A stretch of DNA of 64,000 nt from Paenibacillus sp. ACRRX (GCF_022346885.1 NZ_JAKRNK010000004.1:496001-560000); one strand, 5' to 3'; positions 1 to 14,196 are shown, counted from the stretch's first letter. Notes: generated by a model not told the origin, from the sequence alone. Made by a program: numbers and translations.

Positions 1-67
1 TGAACATATAGGGAACTACAATTTTATCCCTAACAACAGGATAGATAACATGAGGAGGTCATGATCC

Positions 68-2929
68 ATGTCGGTTGGAACGTCTAACCGGGGGTCGGCT
101 TGGGAGCAGTATTATGGCCCGAACCTTGGATACGTGCAAGAACAATACGAAGAGTATGTAATCAATCCTGAGGCGGTAGACGCACAATATCGGGAGCTGT
201 TTGAACAGTACGGTCCGCCTCCAATGGATTCGTATAGTGAGCCAGCTCATTCAGCTGCATCGACTGCAGCTGTAAATAGCAGCACGTCTCCTATCGGGGA
301 GGCCCAGCTTCAGCAAGCTGTAGCCGTCTCAAAGCTTGCTGATCATATCCGTCATTTTGGCCATTTGGCTGCAGACATTGATCCACTCGGTGCTGATTCA
401 ATGCCGTTGCTGCAGCGTTTCGAGCCCGAGTCCTACGGTCTGACACGCGAACAGCTGCAGTCGCTCCCGGCATCATTGGTCTGGAATGAGCCTCCGGCAA
501 ACGTCCGTACCGCATGGGACGCCATCGAGCAGTTAAAGAAGTGCTACACTCGTACAATTGCTTACGATTTTGGCCATGTTCATGACGTTAATGAGAAACG
601 CTGGCTGCGTGCACAAGCGGAAACCGATTCGATTGAGCTGACAATTGATGAGAAGAAGAAGCTGCTCAAACGTATGATTCAAGTCGATCTGTTTGAAAAG
701 TATATGCACAAGACCTTTGTTGGCCAGAAGCGCTTTTCCATTGAAGGAAACGATGCGCTTGTGCCAATGCTTGACGAGATTGTACTGTCCTTCGCTAAAG
801 ACGGCGGAAAGCACATCTTGATGGGAATGGCGCACCGCGGACGCTTGAACGTACTGGCTCACGTGCTTGGCAAGCCTTACGGCGCCATCTTCTCGGAATT
901 CCACCATTCACCGAACAAAGACTTGTACCCATCTGAGGGTTCCACAGGCATTAACTTCGGCTGGACGGGCGACGTTAAGTATCATCTCGGTGCAGATCAC
1001 GATTTCGAGCAAGATCAATTGCGAACTACCATAACACTTGCGAATAACCCGAGCCATCTCGAATATGTAAACTCGGTAGTTGAAGGCTTTGCCCGTGCTG
1101 CACAGGAAGAACGCAGCAGCCAAGGATATCCGGTTCAAGATACCGATCGAGCATTAGCTGTCCTTATGCACGGCGATGCAGCATTCCCTGGCGAAGGTAT
1201 CGTTGCCGAGACACTGAACTTTGATAAGTTGCGTGGATTTCAGAATGGAGGCACCCTCCATTTTATCGTCAACAACCGGATTGGCTTTACGACGGAAAGC
1301 TCGGATTCACGTTCCACCCTATATGCAAGCGACCTAGCCAAAGGATATGAAATTCCGATTCTGCATGTGAACGCAGATGATCCTGAAGCTTGTATTGCAG
1401 CCGTGAGAATGGCATTTGAATATCGTGATACGTTTAAGAAAGACTTCTTGATAGACCTGATCGGCTATCGCCGTCATGGTCATAATGAGATGGATGACCC
1501 AAGCTCAACGCAGCCGCTTGTATATGAGAAAGTCAACAAGCACCTGATCGCTCATCAAATATATGCGGAGAAGCTGAAGCAATCGGGCGTTCTAACAGAA
1601 GCAGACGTTCAACAGATGAAGGACGACGTTGAAGCTACATTTCAGCAAGCATATGAGAAGATGCGGGAACGGACAGCAACAGAATATCGCAATCAGAGCG
1701 ATAAGCTTCCACGTGCAAATGCTCCAATTCCGACAGATACGGGCATAGCCGTAGAGCAATTACGTGAGCTAAATGAGGCTTTGATTCAGCATCCCGAGTC
1801 ATTTACGCCTTATCCAAAGCTTGACCGTATCTTGAAGCGCCGCGCGGCAGCCTTTGTGGAAGAAGACAAGGTAGACTGGGCTTTGGCGGAAACACTCGCC
1901 TTCGCTTCCATCCTTGCAGAAGGCCAGCCAATTCGCCTGAGCGGCCAAGATGTGGAACGCGGAACATTCGCGCAGCGCCACCTGATGCTGCACGATCCAA
2001 CGAATGGCAGCAAGTATTGCCCGCTGCACTCCATTCCGCAGACAAAAGCTTCATTTGCTATACACAACAGCCCGCTGACTGAAGCGGCAGTACTCGGCTT
2101 TGAATATGGTTATAACGTCTTTGCACCTGAGACACTTGTGATCTGGGAAGCTCAATATGGGGACTTTGCCAACGTAGCGCAGGTCATATTCGATCAATTC
2201 ATTGCCGCTGGCCAAGCGAAGTGGCACCAGTATTCCAATCTGGTCATGCTGCTCCCGCACGGCTATGAGGGTCAGGGACCAGAACACTCCAGCGCAAGAC
2301 TGGAACGTTACTTGCAGTTGTCCGCTAATGGCAACTGGATGGTTGCCAACTTGACGAGTGCAGCGCAGTACTTCCACCTGCTTCGTCGCCAAGCTGCGAT
2401 CGGTGGAACCCTGCAAGCACGTCCGCTTGTTGTCATGTCACCGAAGAGCCTGCTGCGTAACGCTCGCAGCGCGACACCTGTTGCCGCTTTGACGGAAGGA
2501 ACCTTCCGTCCGATTCTGGAAGAACCGCTGCTCGGCAGCAAGCCTGCTAAGGTGCAGCGTCTGCTCCTATGCTCAGGTAAAGTGGCGCTCGATCTTGAAG
2601 CTGAATTGGAGAATTACCCAGACCAAGACTGGAGCTGGCTTCATATCATTCGTGTAGAGCAGCTCTATCCGTTCCCAGAAGAAGAAATCACGGAAGTTAT
2701 TGGCCGTCTCAAGTCTTTAAAAGAAGTGATGTGGGTACAAGAGGAGCCTCAAAACATGGGCGCTTGGACGTTTATGGAATCTAGACTGCGTGCACTGCTG
2801 CCTAAAGCAGCATCACTTGATTATATCGGACGAGGCGAACGTTCTAGCCCTGCTAGCGGCTACGCGGATGTGCACAGCCACGAACAACGTCAGATCGTCC
2901 ATAAAGCATTAAAGCTGCAGCAAGCTTAA
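68..2929 (+). CDS. odhA: 2-oxoglutarate dehydrogenase E1 component
   Basis: Thiamine-diphosphate-dependent E1 subunit of the 2-oxoglutarate dehydrogenase complex of the TCA cycle; it decarboxylates 2-oxoglutarate and passes the succinyl group to the lipoyl arm of OdhB. The 953 residues match the family length (about 940). The E1o-specific N-terminus is visible (AWEQYYGPN, ~11-19), followed by the cofactor-region motifs NNPSHLEY (~325) and [10 protein letters not shown] (~367) and a C-terminal transketolase-like half ([12 protein letters not shown], ~670). The ATG at 68 follows an aggagg at 53-58; the ATG at 61 is in another frame. odhB follows after 34 bases, so the two are very likely cotranscribed. 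The promoter lies at or before the window edge. Confidence 0.97.
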   Translation: MSVGTSNRGSAWEQYYGPNLGYVQEQYEEYVINPEAVDAQYRELFEQYGPPPMDSYSEPAHSAASTAAVNSSTSPIGEAQLQQAVAVSKLADHIRHFGHLAADIDPLGADSMPLLQRFEPESYGLTREQLQSLPASLVWNEPPANVRTAWDAIEQLKKCYTRTIAYDFGHVHDVNEKRWLRAQAETDSIELTIDEKKKLLKRMIQVDLFEKYMHKTFVGQKRFSIEGNDALVPMLDEIVLSFAKDGGKHILMGMAHRGRLNVLAHVLGKPYGAIFSEFHHSPNKDLYPSEGSTGINFGWTGDVKYHLGADHDFEQDQLRTTITLANNPSHLEYVNSVVEGFARAAQEERSSQGYPVQDTDRALAVLMHGDAAFPGEGIVAETLNFDKLRGFQNGGTLHFIVNNRIGFTTESSDSRSTLYASDLAKGYEIPILHVNADDPEACIAAVRMAFEYRDTFKKDFLIDLIGYRRHGHNEMDDPSSTQPLVYEKVNKHLIAHQIYAEKLKQSGVLTEADVQQMKDDVEATFQQAYEKMRERTATEYRNQSDKLPRANAPIPTDTGIAVEQLRELNEALIQHPESFTPYPKLDRILKRRAAAFVEEDKVDWALAETLAFASILAEGQPIRLSGQDVERGTFAQRHLMLHDPTNGSKYCPLHSIPQTKASFAIHNSPLTEAAVLGFEYGYNVFAPETLVIWEAQYGDFANVAQVIFDQFIAAGQAKWHQYSNLVMLLPHGYEGQGPEHSSARLERYLQLSANGNWMVANLTSAAQYFHLLRRQAAIGGTLQARPLVVMSPKSLLRNARSATPVAALTEGTFRPILEEPLLGSKPAKVQRLLLCSGKVALDLEAELENYPDQDWSWLHIIRVEQLYPFPEEEITEVIGRLKSLKEVMWVQEEPQNMGAWTFMESRLRALLPKAASLDYIGRGERSSPASGYADVHSHEQRQIVHKALKLQQA

Positions 2930-2963
2930 TCATACGCGCATTGAACTCAAGGGGGTAGCCATC

Positions 2964-4244
2964 GTGGCAGAAATTAAAGTACCTGAACTAGGCGAGTCCA
3001 TAACAGAAGGAACTTTGCATAAATGGCACGTGAAGCAAGGTGAGGCCGTGAAACAAGGCGATGTACTTGCCGAACTTGAAACCGATAAGGTCAATTTGGA
3101 GATTAGCGCAGAGGAAGACGGCGTTCTAGAGCAAATTCTTCGTCCAGACGGCGAAAATGTTCAAGTTGGTGAAGTCATTGGGGTTATCCGTGCTGGAGGT
3201 AGTGCAAGCGCACCAGTTGAGGCGGCTGCAGCTGTGGCTCCACAACCAACCGAAGCCTCTGCACCAAGTGCTGCTGTCCCTGCTGCAGTACCGACACCGG
3301 TGGTACCTGCTGCTGACAATAGTGACACTTACGCGACTCCGCATGCACGCAAGCTCGCTCGTGAACAGGGCATTGACTTGCGAGAAGTGCAAACACGCGA
3401 TCCGCTCGGACGGATCAAGCAGGAGGATGTTCAGGCACAAGCTCGCTTGAACAGCGTACCTGCAAGTGCAGTGGCAGCACCTCGTCCGGCTGCAGTTCCA
3501 CAAGCAGCTAGCTCCGCATCGGAAGCGGCTGCACAAGCGGGCAAACCGGTCGAAGTTCGCAAAATGTCGCGTCGCCGCCAAACAATTGCCAAGCGGCTCG
3601 TAGAAGCGCAGCAGTCCGCTGCGATGCTGACAACATTTAACGAAGTCGATATGACAGCAATTATGGATGTGCGCAAGCGCCGCAAAGATAAGTTCAAAGA
3701 AAAACATGATGTGAACTTAGGCTTTATGTCCTTCTTCACCAAAGCGGTAATTGGTGCGTTAAAGGCATATCCGCTCCTTAATGCCGAGATTGCTGGCGAC
3801 GAACTGCTCGTGAAGAAATATTATGATATCGGCATTGCTGTATCCGCGAAGGAAGGCTTGGTTGTCCCTGTCGTTCGTGATGCAGATCGCCTAGGCTTCG
3901 CTGATATCGAGAAGCAGATTATCGATCTGGCCGGCAAAGCACGCGCCAACACGCTAGCGATCTCTGATCTGCAAGGCGGCACATTCACCATCACCAACGG
4001 AGGCGTATTCGGCTCCCTGCTGTCGACACCAATCCTAAACGCTCCTCAAGTTGGTATTCTGGGTATGCACAAAATCCAATTGCGTCCAGTTGCTATTGAT
4101 CAAGAGCGTATGGAGAACCGTCCGATGATGTACATTGCACTCTCTTACGATCACCGCATCGTAGATGGTGCGGAAGCGGTCAGCTTCCTAGTCAAAGTTA
4201 AAGAATTGCTTGAAGATCCTGAGTCATTGCTGCTGGAAGGATAG
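2964..4244 (+). CDS. odhB: Dihydrolipoyl succinyltransferase, E2 of the 2-oxoglutarate dehydrogenase complex
   Basis: E2 core of the 2-oxoglutarate dehydrogenase complex; it transfers the succinyl group from the lipoyl arm to coenzyme A. The 426 residues show the standard order: an N-terminal lipoyl domain with the lipoylated lysine in ELETDKVNL (K42), an Ala/Pro-rich linker (~80-120), the E1/E3-binding domain ([16 protein letters not shown], ~124-139), a second linker, and the acyltransferase domain ending in the catalytic SYDHRIVDG. It starts at a GTG with aaggggg at 2949-2955. Cotranscribed with odhA and followed by a strong terminator. The E3 subunit is not in this window. Confidence 0.97.
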   Translation: MAEIKVPELGESITEGTLHKWHVKQGEAVKQGDVLAELETDKVNLEISAEEDGVLEQILRPDGENVQVGEVIGVIRAGGSASAPVEAAAAVAPQPTEASAPSAAVPAAVPTPVVPAADNSDTYATPHARKLAREQGIDLREVQTRDPLGRIKQEDVQAQARLNSVPASAVAAPRPAAVPQAASSASEAAAQAGKPVEVRKMSRRRQTIAKRLVEAQQSAAMLTTFNEVDMTAIMDVRKRRKDKFKEKHDVNLGFMSFFTKAVIGALKAYPLLNAEIAGDELLVKKYYDIGIAVSAKEGLVVPVVRDADRLGFADIEKQIIDLAGKARANTLAISDLQGGTFTITNGGVFGSLLSTPILNAPQVGILGMHKIQLRPVAIDQERMENRPMMYIALSYDHRIVDGAEAVSFLVKVKELLEDPESLLLEG

Positions 4245-4306
4245 GCAGCATAATAGGAGAATTGCTTAACCTTGATCTTAGAGCATTCTCTATGTGCACA
4301 TAAATG

Positions 4307-4349
4307 GCTGTCCACTAAGCAGAAATATAGCTTAGTGGACAGCTTTTTT
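4307..4349 (+). terminator. Rho-independent terminator of odhAB
   Basis: A perfect 14-bp stem (4307-4320 pairing with 4330-4343) with a 9-base loop is followed by six T. It lies 62 bases after the odhB stop and faces the converging nucleotidase gene. Confidence 0.93.
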
Positions 4350-4355
4350 GTATAG

Positions 4356-4403
4356 CAAAAAGAAGCCATTCCCTAGTCTTCGATGACATAGAGAATGGCT
4401 TCT
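4356..4403 (-). terminator. Rho-independent terminator of the nucleotidase gene
   Basis: An 11-bp stem (4361-4371 with 4393-4403) begins 15 bases after the stop of the minus-strand gene. Read on the minus strand it is followed by a T-run (complement of the A-run at 4356-4360). Confidence 0.85.
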
Positions 4404-4417
4404 TATGCTAAAGCAGC

Positions 4418-6703
4418 TTATTTCGTAGCTGGCTTCACAGGCTTAGCCGGTGTTGCTGGTTTACCTGATTTATCTGATTTATCTGATTTGCCTGGTGCTG
4501 CTGGCTTAGCTGGTGTTGCTGGTTTACCCGATTTATCTGATTTACCTGGCGCTGCTGGCTTAGCTGGTGTTGCTGGTTTACCCGATTTATCTGATTTACC
4601 TGGCGCTGCTGGCTTAGCTGGTGTTGCTGGTTTGCCTGGTTTATCTGATTTACCTGGTGTTGTTGGCTTAGCTGGTATTGCTGGTTTAGCAGGCGTTGTT
4701 GGCTTAACTGGCTTCTCAGCTTGTACTGGCTTGGACAAATCTATGGAATATTTAGCAAAGCCACTTTCAAGCACGTTAATAAATTTGATTTTTGATGTGT
4801 TCTTAACAAACTGCTTAGCTTCTGGAGCAGAAGTAAAGGTCACATTAGCTTTTCCATTTATAGGTGCAAACGTCCAGTTGTTATCTGCTGCTGGATTGAT
4901 ATTTTTTTGGCTTAGAATGTAATCAATCACTACTTGACGGTTTTCATCTGGGGAATCGATGATAATGTTTTTGCCATCCAGACCAGGGAAAGCACCGCCA
5001 CCGCTTGCACGATAGTTATTTGTTACGACAATATACTTGTCTGTCGCTTTAACAGGCTTGCCTTTATACGCCAAGTTTTTAATACGGTTGGCATTTTTGT
5101 TGGCTACTGTACCATCAATGGCATATTTATTCGGTTGTGTAACATCGATTTGATAAGTAACACCATCGATCACGTCAAAGTTATAAGTAGGGAACATTTC
5201 GTTTACAAGCGGCTGTTCTTCTTTTTTCTTCACATCGATCTGGTTGAACTGGCCAGCAGAACGCTCCAGCCACTCTTTTACCTGGGACCCGTTGATCAGC
5301 ACCGCTTTGAGCGTGTTCGGATAAATGTAAAGATCAGACACGTTCTTGATAGCAATCGTTCCTGCAGGGATGTTGGAGTAGTAGCTTACACCATTACGAC
5401 CGCCTGCTTTGAATGGCGCGCCTGCAGACAGCACAGGAATTCCGTCATATTCCGTACCTTTAATATTTTTCTCTACAAACCATGTTTGTGCATTGGTTAC
5501 GATTTGAATAGATGGGTCATCTTGAACAAGTGCAAAGTAGCTGTAAATAGGAGAAGTTGTTTTCCCTACCGCAGAACGCACCCATTTTACAGTATGATCG
5601 TGTTCATCTTTTACCGCATCCAAAATAGATGGGTCTGCATCAGCAAGCGACGCTTTCTTCGCTTTATCATAAATAGGAACTGCTTTGGTAGCGGACTCAG
5701 CCACTTTCCATTTTCCATTCACTTGTGTTAATGTCAGGTCAATTACGCCCAGATTGTTGCCCCAGTAACCAGGCATAACCGCAGGTTTACCGTTAATGGT
5801 TCCCTTGCTTGCATCAACACCTGGGATACTATCAAAACCAGGTCCCGGGAACACAAGATGGGAATGTCCAAACAGGATAGCATCGATGCCATCAATCTTA
5901 CTCAACTGGTAACTAGCATTTTCCAAGTTTGCAGCCGTCTCTACAGGGCCTAGACCGGAGTGAGGAACCGCAACGATAATATCAGCACCCTTTTGTTTCA
6001 TTTCAGGAATGAATTTGTTAGCGGTTTCTAGAATGTCTTTAGCTATAACCTTGCCTTCCAGATTAGACTTGTCCCACATCATAATTTGCGGAGGAACAAA
6101 GCCGATGACGCCTACTTTCAAAGTAACCTCTTTACCACTCTCATCTTTAAATTTGCGTTCAAGGATTTGATAAGGTGTAAACAGGTTTTTGTCATTGTCC
6201 GGATTTTTATCCTTATCGTCTGCATAGACGTTTGCGTTAATATAAGGGAACTTAGCACCTTTCAGGCTGCGGTTCAGATGGTCCAGACCAAAGTTAAATT
6301 CGTGGTTACCGATATTCCCCACATCATAGTTCAGCAGGTTCATCGCTTTATAAACAGGGTGAGTCTCACCATCTTTTAACGGATCGATCTTGGCAACATA
6401 ATCACCAAGTGGGTTGCCTTGTAGCAAGTCTCCGTTATCAATAAGGATGCTGTTTGTTGCTTCATCTCTTGCTTTCTTAATTAATGTAGCGGTTTTCGCC
6501 AGGCCGAATTCGTCGGTCACTTTGTCCTGGTAGTAGTCATAGTTAACGATGTTGGTGTGAAGATCTGTCGTTTCAAGCAGACGGAGCTTCAGGATCGAAC
6601 TGTCCTCGGCTTTTACCGATGTAAGGGGGAAAGACAAGGCCCCAACCACCAAAGAGGTACTGAGCAGAAAAGCAGTCAGCATTTGCTTGCGTGTTTTTTT
6701 CAT
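4418..6703 (-). CDS. Secreted CpdB-type 2',3'-cyclic-nucleotide phosphodiesterase / 3'-nucleotidase with Lys/Pro-rich tail
   Basis: A secreted 5'-nucleotidase-superfamily enzyme, most like the CpdB/YfkN group that hydrolyses extracellular 2',3'-cyclic nucleotides and 3'-nucleotides for phosphate or nucleoside salvage. A signal peptide (1-32) is followed by the metallophosphatase domain with metal ligands in TTDLHTN (~45-51), DNGDLLQGN (~89-97), GNHEFNFG (~132-139) and GHSHL, then the C-terminal nucleotide-binding domain (GGRNGVSYY). The last ~105 residues are a low-complexity tail of 18-residue repeats rich in Lys, Pro, Ala and Gly. I see no LPXTG motif, SLH domain or membrane anchor. The basic tail could hold the enzyme in the anionic wall (inference). 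Start ATG follows aggaggtcaa (6711-6720). The exact substrate is unproven. Confidence 0.92.
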   Translation of the reverse strand: MKKTRKQMLTAFLLSTSLVVGALSFPLTSVKAEDSSILKLRLLETTDLHTNIVNYDYYQDKVTDEFGLAKTATLIKKARDEATNSILIDNGDLLQGNPLGDYVAKIDPLKDGETHPVYKAMNLLNYDVGNIGNHEFNFGLDHLNRSLKGAKFPYINANVYADDKDKNPDNDKNLFTPYQILERKFKDESGKEVTLKVGVIGFVPPQIMMWDKSNLEGKVIAKDILETANKFIPEMKQKGADIIVAVPHSGLGPVETAANLENASYQLSKIDGIDAILFGHSHLVFPGPGFDSIPGVDASKGTINGKPAVMPGYWGNNLGVIDLTLTQVNGKWKVAESATKAVPIYDKAKKASLADADPSILDAVKDEHDHTVKWVRSAVGKTTSPIYSYFALVQDDPSIQIVTNAQTWFVEKNIKGTEYDGIPVLSAGAPFKAGGRNGVSYYSNIPAGTIAIKNVSDLYIYPNTLKAVLINGSQVKEWLERSAGQFNQIDVKKKEEQPLVNEMFPTYNFDVIDGVTYQIDVTQPNKYAIDGTVANKNANRIKNLAYKGKPVKATDKYIVVTNNYRASGGGAFPGLDGKNIIIDSPDENRQVVIDYILSQKNINPAADNNWTFAPINGKANVTFTSAPEAKQFVKNTSKIKFINVLESGFAKYSIDLSKPVQAEKPVKPTTPAKPAIPAKPTTPGKSDKPGKPATPAKPAAPGKSDKSGKPATPAKPAAPGKSDKSGKPATPAKPAAPGKSDKSDKSGKPATPAKPVKPATK
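4440..4664 (-). repeat. 54-base coding tandem repeat (Lys/Pro-rich tail)
   Basis: Near-identical 54-base units begin at 4503, 4557 and 4611. A first unit of 63 bases at 4440 carries one extra 9-base insertion, and a decayed copy continues past 4665. They encode the 18-residue repeat (PATPAKPAAPGKSDKSGK) at the C-terminus of the nucleotidase. Such arrays usually change copy number by slippage or recombination. Confidence 0.9.
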
Positions 6704-6720
6704 GTGTGAATTGACCTCCT

Positions 6721-7095
6721 ATATGTATACAAATGCCAAGCAGAAATAGTGTAGCACCTGCAACTTATAATTGGTAGATAACTAAATGAATAAAGCGCTA
6801 AAATTTGGGTTTCTTCTGTAATGTATGGGTAAATAATTTTTAAAATTTATCACAGATGAGCTGTGTACCTCCTACATATAGTATAATTTCTTATTATTTT
6901 GAACTATCCGTATTACACAATAATTACCCCGTTCTTGTTAACGTCGTCCTTTGTTGCCAGCAATTCCTCTTGATTAAGCGGCTGTATTTACTCTTGGTCA
7001 ATCTAATTATGAAAAAATATGATTGAAAATTTCCTTGAACCTCATCACTGCTAAATTTAAATTTATATATATACAATTATATATATCTGAATATA
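6721..7095. other. AT-rich intergenic region, divergent start region
   Basis: This space between the divergently transcribed nucleotidase and kelch genes is clearly more AT-rich than the glycolytic and his regions. It must hold the nucleotidase promoter, but I could not choose a convincing -35/-10 pair. A small inverted repeat (cacag-atgag-ctgtg) sits near 6851. No coding sequence is supported. Confidence 0.5.
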
Positions 7096-7124
7096 TAGAC
7101 ATGAGATCATTTTATTTGTATAAT
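7096..7124 (+). promoter_or_regulatory. Sigma-A-type promoter of the kelch gene
   Basis: TAGACA (7096-7101), a 17-base spacer and a perfect TATAAT (7119-7124), ending 40 bases before the start codon and about 28 before the ribosome binding site. Confidence 0.65.
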
Positions 7125-7164
7125 CCGAATACATACTAATAAATACTAACTTAGGAGAACTGAC

Positions 7165-8412
7165 ATGAAGAAAACATTTTTACCTGTATTATTATCACTA
7201 TTATTGCTAGTTTGTTTTGCCCCAAGTGTATTTGCATCCAATACTATAGAAAGATGGGAACAAAAAAATGATTTTCCTGTTTCCAGACTTTATCCTCATG
7301 TTGCAGTCGCTAACCAAACCATATACGTAATTGGAGGCTCCTCTTCTGGGTATACTGGCTTTTCTAATAATGTATATGCATATAATTCTAGTACTGACTC
7401 ATGGATAGAGAAAGCTCCTATGCCAACAGCAAGATATGGAGCAGCAATAGCTGTTGTAAATGATTTAATTTACGTAATTGGAGGTAAGGATCGAAACGGC
7501 TATACTGCTATCGTTGAAGTTTACAATCCTAAAACTGATACATGGTCAAGCAAAGCAAAACTACCTGCTACAAGAACTTACACTTCCGGAATTGCATTTA
7601 ACAATAAAATTTATGTTATAGGAGGGTACAATCCTTCAGGCTCAAATTCCAACACCATTTACGAGTATAATACAGATACTGACAGTTGGATTGCAAAATC
7701 AAATATGCCTTCCGCTAGATCTGGTATTGGACTAGCTATCTTAAATGGAAAAATCTACGCCATTGGTGGAGAAGAAGCAGGTAGCTCGAATTCTCAAACA
7801 AGTAAAGTTGAAATCTATAATCCTGAAACAGATACTTGGGAGAGTGGAACACCTTATCCTGAATCTGCTATATATATTGGCGCAACAGAACTAAATGGTA
7901 AAATATATGGAGTCGGGGGAGGCAAACCTACAGGCAATATCAAAATAAATTCAGTCTATGAGTTTGACCCGGCGAAAAATGAGTGGTCCAAAAAATTAGA
8001 TATGCCTACAACAAGGAGATCAGGTGTTGTATCTTTTAATAATGCGGTTTATTCCATAGCAGGCGAAACGACTACTGCTAGTAATAAAGTTGAAGTATAT
8101 TATCCTGGAGTAAGTGATGAATCTACTGATCCTACTAACCCGACCGATCCTACTGATCCAGAACAATCTAAAGGTAATCGTGCCATCCTTACCATTACAT
8201 TGACAACTGGTTTGGAAAAAGAATTTGATTTGTCGATGGACGAAGTTAATTCCTTTATCTCATGGTATGAAAATAAAAACGGTGGTAAAGGTACAGCATC
8301 TTATGCCATCAATAAACATAGCAATAATAAAGGTCCATTTACCAGCCGTAAGGACTATGTAATTTTTGATAAGATTTTGACGTTTGAAGTAAGCGAGTAT
8401 ACAGCTAAGTAA
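7165..8412 (+). CDS. Secreted kelch-repeat protein
   Basis: An exported protein of unknown role. A signal peptide (1-25, cleavage after VFA) is followed by six kelch motifs (~45-312), each with the pattern hydrophobic-YVIGG ... VEVYNPKTDTW, which should form a six-bladed beta-propeller. After a Thr/Pro/Asp linker (STDPTNPTDPTDP) comes a ~75-residue C-terminal module with EFDLSMDEVNSFISWYE; I have an impression of similar tails on secreted Bacillales proteins but cannot name the family. No catalytic residue or anchor is evident. Bacterial propellers of this type usually bind glycans or proteins. Codon use is AT-rich against the neighbours, suggesting transfer. The start has taggaga at 7152-7158, and the gene has its own promoter and terminator. 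Confidence 0.9.
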   Translation: MKKTFLPVLLSLLLLVCFAPSVFASNTIERWEQKNDFPVSRLYPHVAVANQTIYVIGGSSSGYTGFSNNVYAYNSSTDSWIEKAPMPTARYGAAIAVVNDLIYVIGGKDRNGYTAIVEVYNPKTDTWSSKAKLPATRTYTSGIAFNNKIYVIGGYNPSGSNSNTIYEYNTDTDSWIAKSNMPSARSGIGLAILNGKIYAIGGEEAGSSNSQTSKVEIYNPETDTWESGTPYPESAIYIGATELNGKIYGVGGGKPTGNIKINSVYEFDPAKNEWSKKLDMPTTRRSGVVSFNNAVYSIAGETTTASNKVEVYYPGVSDESTDPTNPTDPTDPEQSKGNRAILTITLTTGLEKEFDLSMDEVNSFISWYENKNGGKGTASYAINKHSNNKGPFTSRKDYVIFDKILTFEVSEYTAK

Positions 8413-8453
8413 AATATTAAGGAGCTGCTAAGTTGCAGCTCCTTAATATTTTG
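8413..8453 (+). terminator. Terminator of the kelch gene
   Basis: A perfect 16-bp stem (8413-8428 with 8435-8450) and a 6-base loop directly after the stop codon. The T-run is short and interrupted, but the stem itself ends in A/T pairs, so it could work in either direction. Confidence 0.75.
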
Positions 8454-9017
8454 TTCCTAATTAAAAAGATCCTTTAAAAGTATTATTCTTCAAGCAAACA
8501 ACCTTATTTTACAGTCTTGCTCTTACATATCATTCCCCTCATAACATGCAATCCGATAGAAATGATAGCAAACATCCTCATTATTAAGCTTTGGAAAGTA
8601 GTACATCAAAATAAACAATTCAGAACCAATCTAAAACACTTGAACAATTCAATTCTTGAACATAATCTGCTTCGGGAGACTGCCATTGATATCAATTATT
8701 GACTTAAATGAAATCTCAATAAAGGATGCTACACCACTTGGCTTTACTCTCGCTGATCACCTATTATGGTATAGCTTGCTTATCAACCACCACAATACGA
8801 TGAAGGATTAGCGCAAGGCAGTTTTAGCTTCTAACTGTTTAATATACATAGTTATCTAAGCAAGCCGCTCGAATTAAGCTAAAGGTAGACTATAGATGCA
8901 TTATCCCTACAGGGATTCAATATTCTAGCGGGGTACTTTGCGGATCAGGCATTTGTATTTTGAAATATTATAAGATAATATAATTGGTCAATTAGCTGTA
9001 TCCTTATCCTTTAAAAT
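8454..9017. other. AT-rich intergenic region without a supported gene
   Basis: About 560 bases between the kelch terminator and the eno terminator. The only open frame (8517-8702) lacks a ribosome binding site and has unremarkable codon use. I see no inverted repeats or transposase remnants. It reads as non-coding or decayed DNA belonging to the same AT-rich patch as the kelch gene. Confidence 0.5.
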
Positions 9018-9063
9018 AAAAAAAGGGATACCCCTAAGTAAATAACTACTTAAGGATATCCCT
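9018..9063 (-). terminator. Terminator of the glycolytic operon (after eno)
   Basis: A long stem (9023-9040 with 9046-9063, two mismatches). On the minus strand it is followed by a run of T (complement of the A-run at 9018-9024). It begins 31 bases after the eno stop. Confidence 0.88.
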
Positions 9064-9094
9064 TGCTGCGTATAACACTCGCTTATTCAGCGAA

Positions 9095-11984
<2,890 letters not shown>

Positions 11985-11985
11985 C

Positions 11986-12750
<765 letters not shown>

Positions 12751-12781
12751 TTAGCATGGGGACAGCTTCATGCTGTCGACC

Positions 12782-13963
12782 TTACTTATCGTTTAATGCC
12801 ACTACGCCTGGCAATACTTTGCCTTCCATGAACTCAAGGGAAGCGCCGCCGCCTGTAGAGATGTGGTCCATTTTGTCTTTCAAGTTAAACTTCTCAACTG
12901 CTGCTGCAGAGTCGCCGCCGCCGATGATCGTGTAAGCTGCTGTTTCCGCACAAGCATTAGCTACCGCACGAGTTCCGTGGGAGAAAGGCTCGATCTCGAA
13001 TACGCCCATAGGTCCGTTCCATACAACAAGCTTCGAGTTCTTAATAACATCAGCATAAATCTCACGTGTTTTCGGTCCGATGTCGATACCTTCCCAGTCA
13101 GCAGGAATGCCGTCAATATCCACATTCTGTGTGTTAGCTGTAGCGCTGAAATCATCAGATACTACGATGTCCACTGGAAGATAAAGATTTTTGCCAAGTT
13201 CCTTCGCTTTCTCAATAAAGCCAAGGGATTCTTGCAATTTGCTCTCGTCCAACAAAGATTGACCAATCTCGTGGCCTTGTGCCTTGAAGAACGTGTATGC
13301 CAAGCCGCCGCCAATAATTACGTTGTCTGCGATCTCAAGCATTTTGTTAATAACATCGATCTTGTCCTTAACTTTGGAGCCACCAACGATGGCAGTGAAT
13401 GGACGCTCTGGGTTGGAAAGGGCTCTGCCCAATACATCCAGCTCTTTCTCCATCAATAAGCCTGCAACTGCTGGCAAGTGATGAGCGATGCCTTCTGTAG
13501 AAGCATGTGCACGGTGAGCTGCACCGAATGCGTCGTTAACAAATACGTCAGCAAGCGCTGCAAATTGCTTCGCGAGTTCTGCATCGTTTTTCTCTTCGCC
13601 TTTGTGGAAACGTACATTTTCCAAAACGACAACGTCACCGTTGTTCATGTTGGCAATTTCCGCTTGCACGCTTTCACCGATGGACTCGTCAAGCTTCTTA
13701 ACTGGCTTGCCAAGCAATTCACCAAGGCGTGCCGCAGCTGGTGTAAGGCGCATGGAATCAACCACTTCACCTTTAGGACGTCCCATATGGCTCGCCAAAA
13801 TCACTTTAGCGCCCTTTTCCATCAAAAACTTGATAGTTGGCAGCGTTTCTTGAATACGCGTGTCATCTGTAATTTGACCATTTTCCAATGGCACGTTAAA
13901 ATCTACACGCACAAATACGCGTTTTCCGTTAACCTCAATGTCTCGTACACTCTTCTTGTTCAT
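12782..13963 (-). CDS. pgk: Phosphoglycerate kinase
   Basis: Transfers phosphate from 1,3-bisphosphoglycerate to ADP, the first ATP-forming step of glycolysis. Motifs RVDFNVPL (substrate loop), SHMGRPKG and [11 protein letters not shown] (nucleotide-binding loop) are clear. Start chosen at 13963 ([10 protein letters not shown]): it is 8 bases from the aggagga at 13972-13978 and gives 393 residues, the family norm. The Met at 13969 is too close to that site and the one at 13996 lies beyond it. Separated from gap by about 360 bases that hold a hairpin and a possible extra promoter. Confidence 0.97.
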   Translation of the reverse strand: MNKKSVRDIEVNGKRVFVRVDFNVPLENGQITDDTRIQETLPTIKFLMEKGAKVILASHMGRPKGEVVDSMRLTPAAARLGELLGKPVKKLDESIGESVQAEIANMNNGDVVVLENVRFHKGEEKNDAELAKQFAALADVFVNDAFGAAHRAHASTEGIAHHLPAVAGLLMEKELDVLGRALSNPERPFTAIVGGSKVKDKIDVINKMLEIADNVIIGGGLAYTFFKAQGHEIGQSLLDESKLQESLGFIEKAKELGKNLYLPVDIVVSDDFSATANTQNVDIDGIPADWEGIDIGPKTREIYADVIKNSKLVVWNGPMGVFEIEPFSHGTRAVANACAETAAYTIIGGGDSAAAVEKFNLKDKMDHISTGGGASLEFMEGKVLPGVVALNDK

Positions 13964-13978
13964 CCCCATGTTCCTCCT

Positions 13979-14166
13979 ATCGAATATGGAAACCATTCAG
14001 TTCCGTTGAATTCTGATGTAATCGGTTAACATTCTGTGTCATTCTGTGTCTGTTCGATGTTCTGTCGGGTTCTACAGCGCTGTTGCGCCGCTTTATTTAT
14101 ATCTCTGTATATATGAATCTGAATAAGACTCATATAGCAAAAAATAACGCTCTAGGTTCTATAGAT
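13979..14166. other. 5' untranslated region of pgk
   Basis: A non-coding stretch between a possible pgk promoter and the pgk ribosome binding site. It contains two direct copies of cattctgtgt near 14033-14050. No gene is supported. Confidence 0.4.
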
Positions 14167-14196
14167 ATTCTATATATGAAATGGTGATGGAATCAA
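14167..14196 (-). promoter_or_regulatory. Possible internal promoter for pgk-tpiA-gpmI-eno
   Basis: On the minus strand TTGATT (14191-14196), an 18-base spacer and TAGAAT (14167-14172). It lies between the gap hairpin and pgk, where B. subtilis is known to have a separate promoter for pgk and the following genes. Confidence 0.42.

Noticed and set aside
3126..3707. 193-codon minus-strand frame inside odhB
   Set aside because: Antisense shadow of the Ala/Pro-rich linker; Cys/Arg-rich and without a ribosome binding site.
4395..4922. 175-codon plus-strand frame rich in GLAGVAGLPDLSDLPGAA
   Set aside because: It is the antisense reading of the 54-base repeats at the end of the minus-strand nucleotidase; no ribosome binding site, and the terminator of that gene lies before it.
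8517..8702. 61-codon frame after the kelch gene
   Set aside because: No ribosome binding site, AT-rich, no family; more likely non-coding.
14033..14050. Two copies of cattctgtgt in the pgk leader
   Set aside because: Only two short copies; no sign of function.
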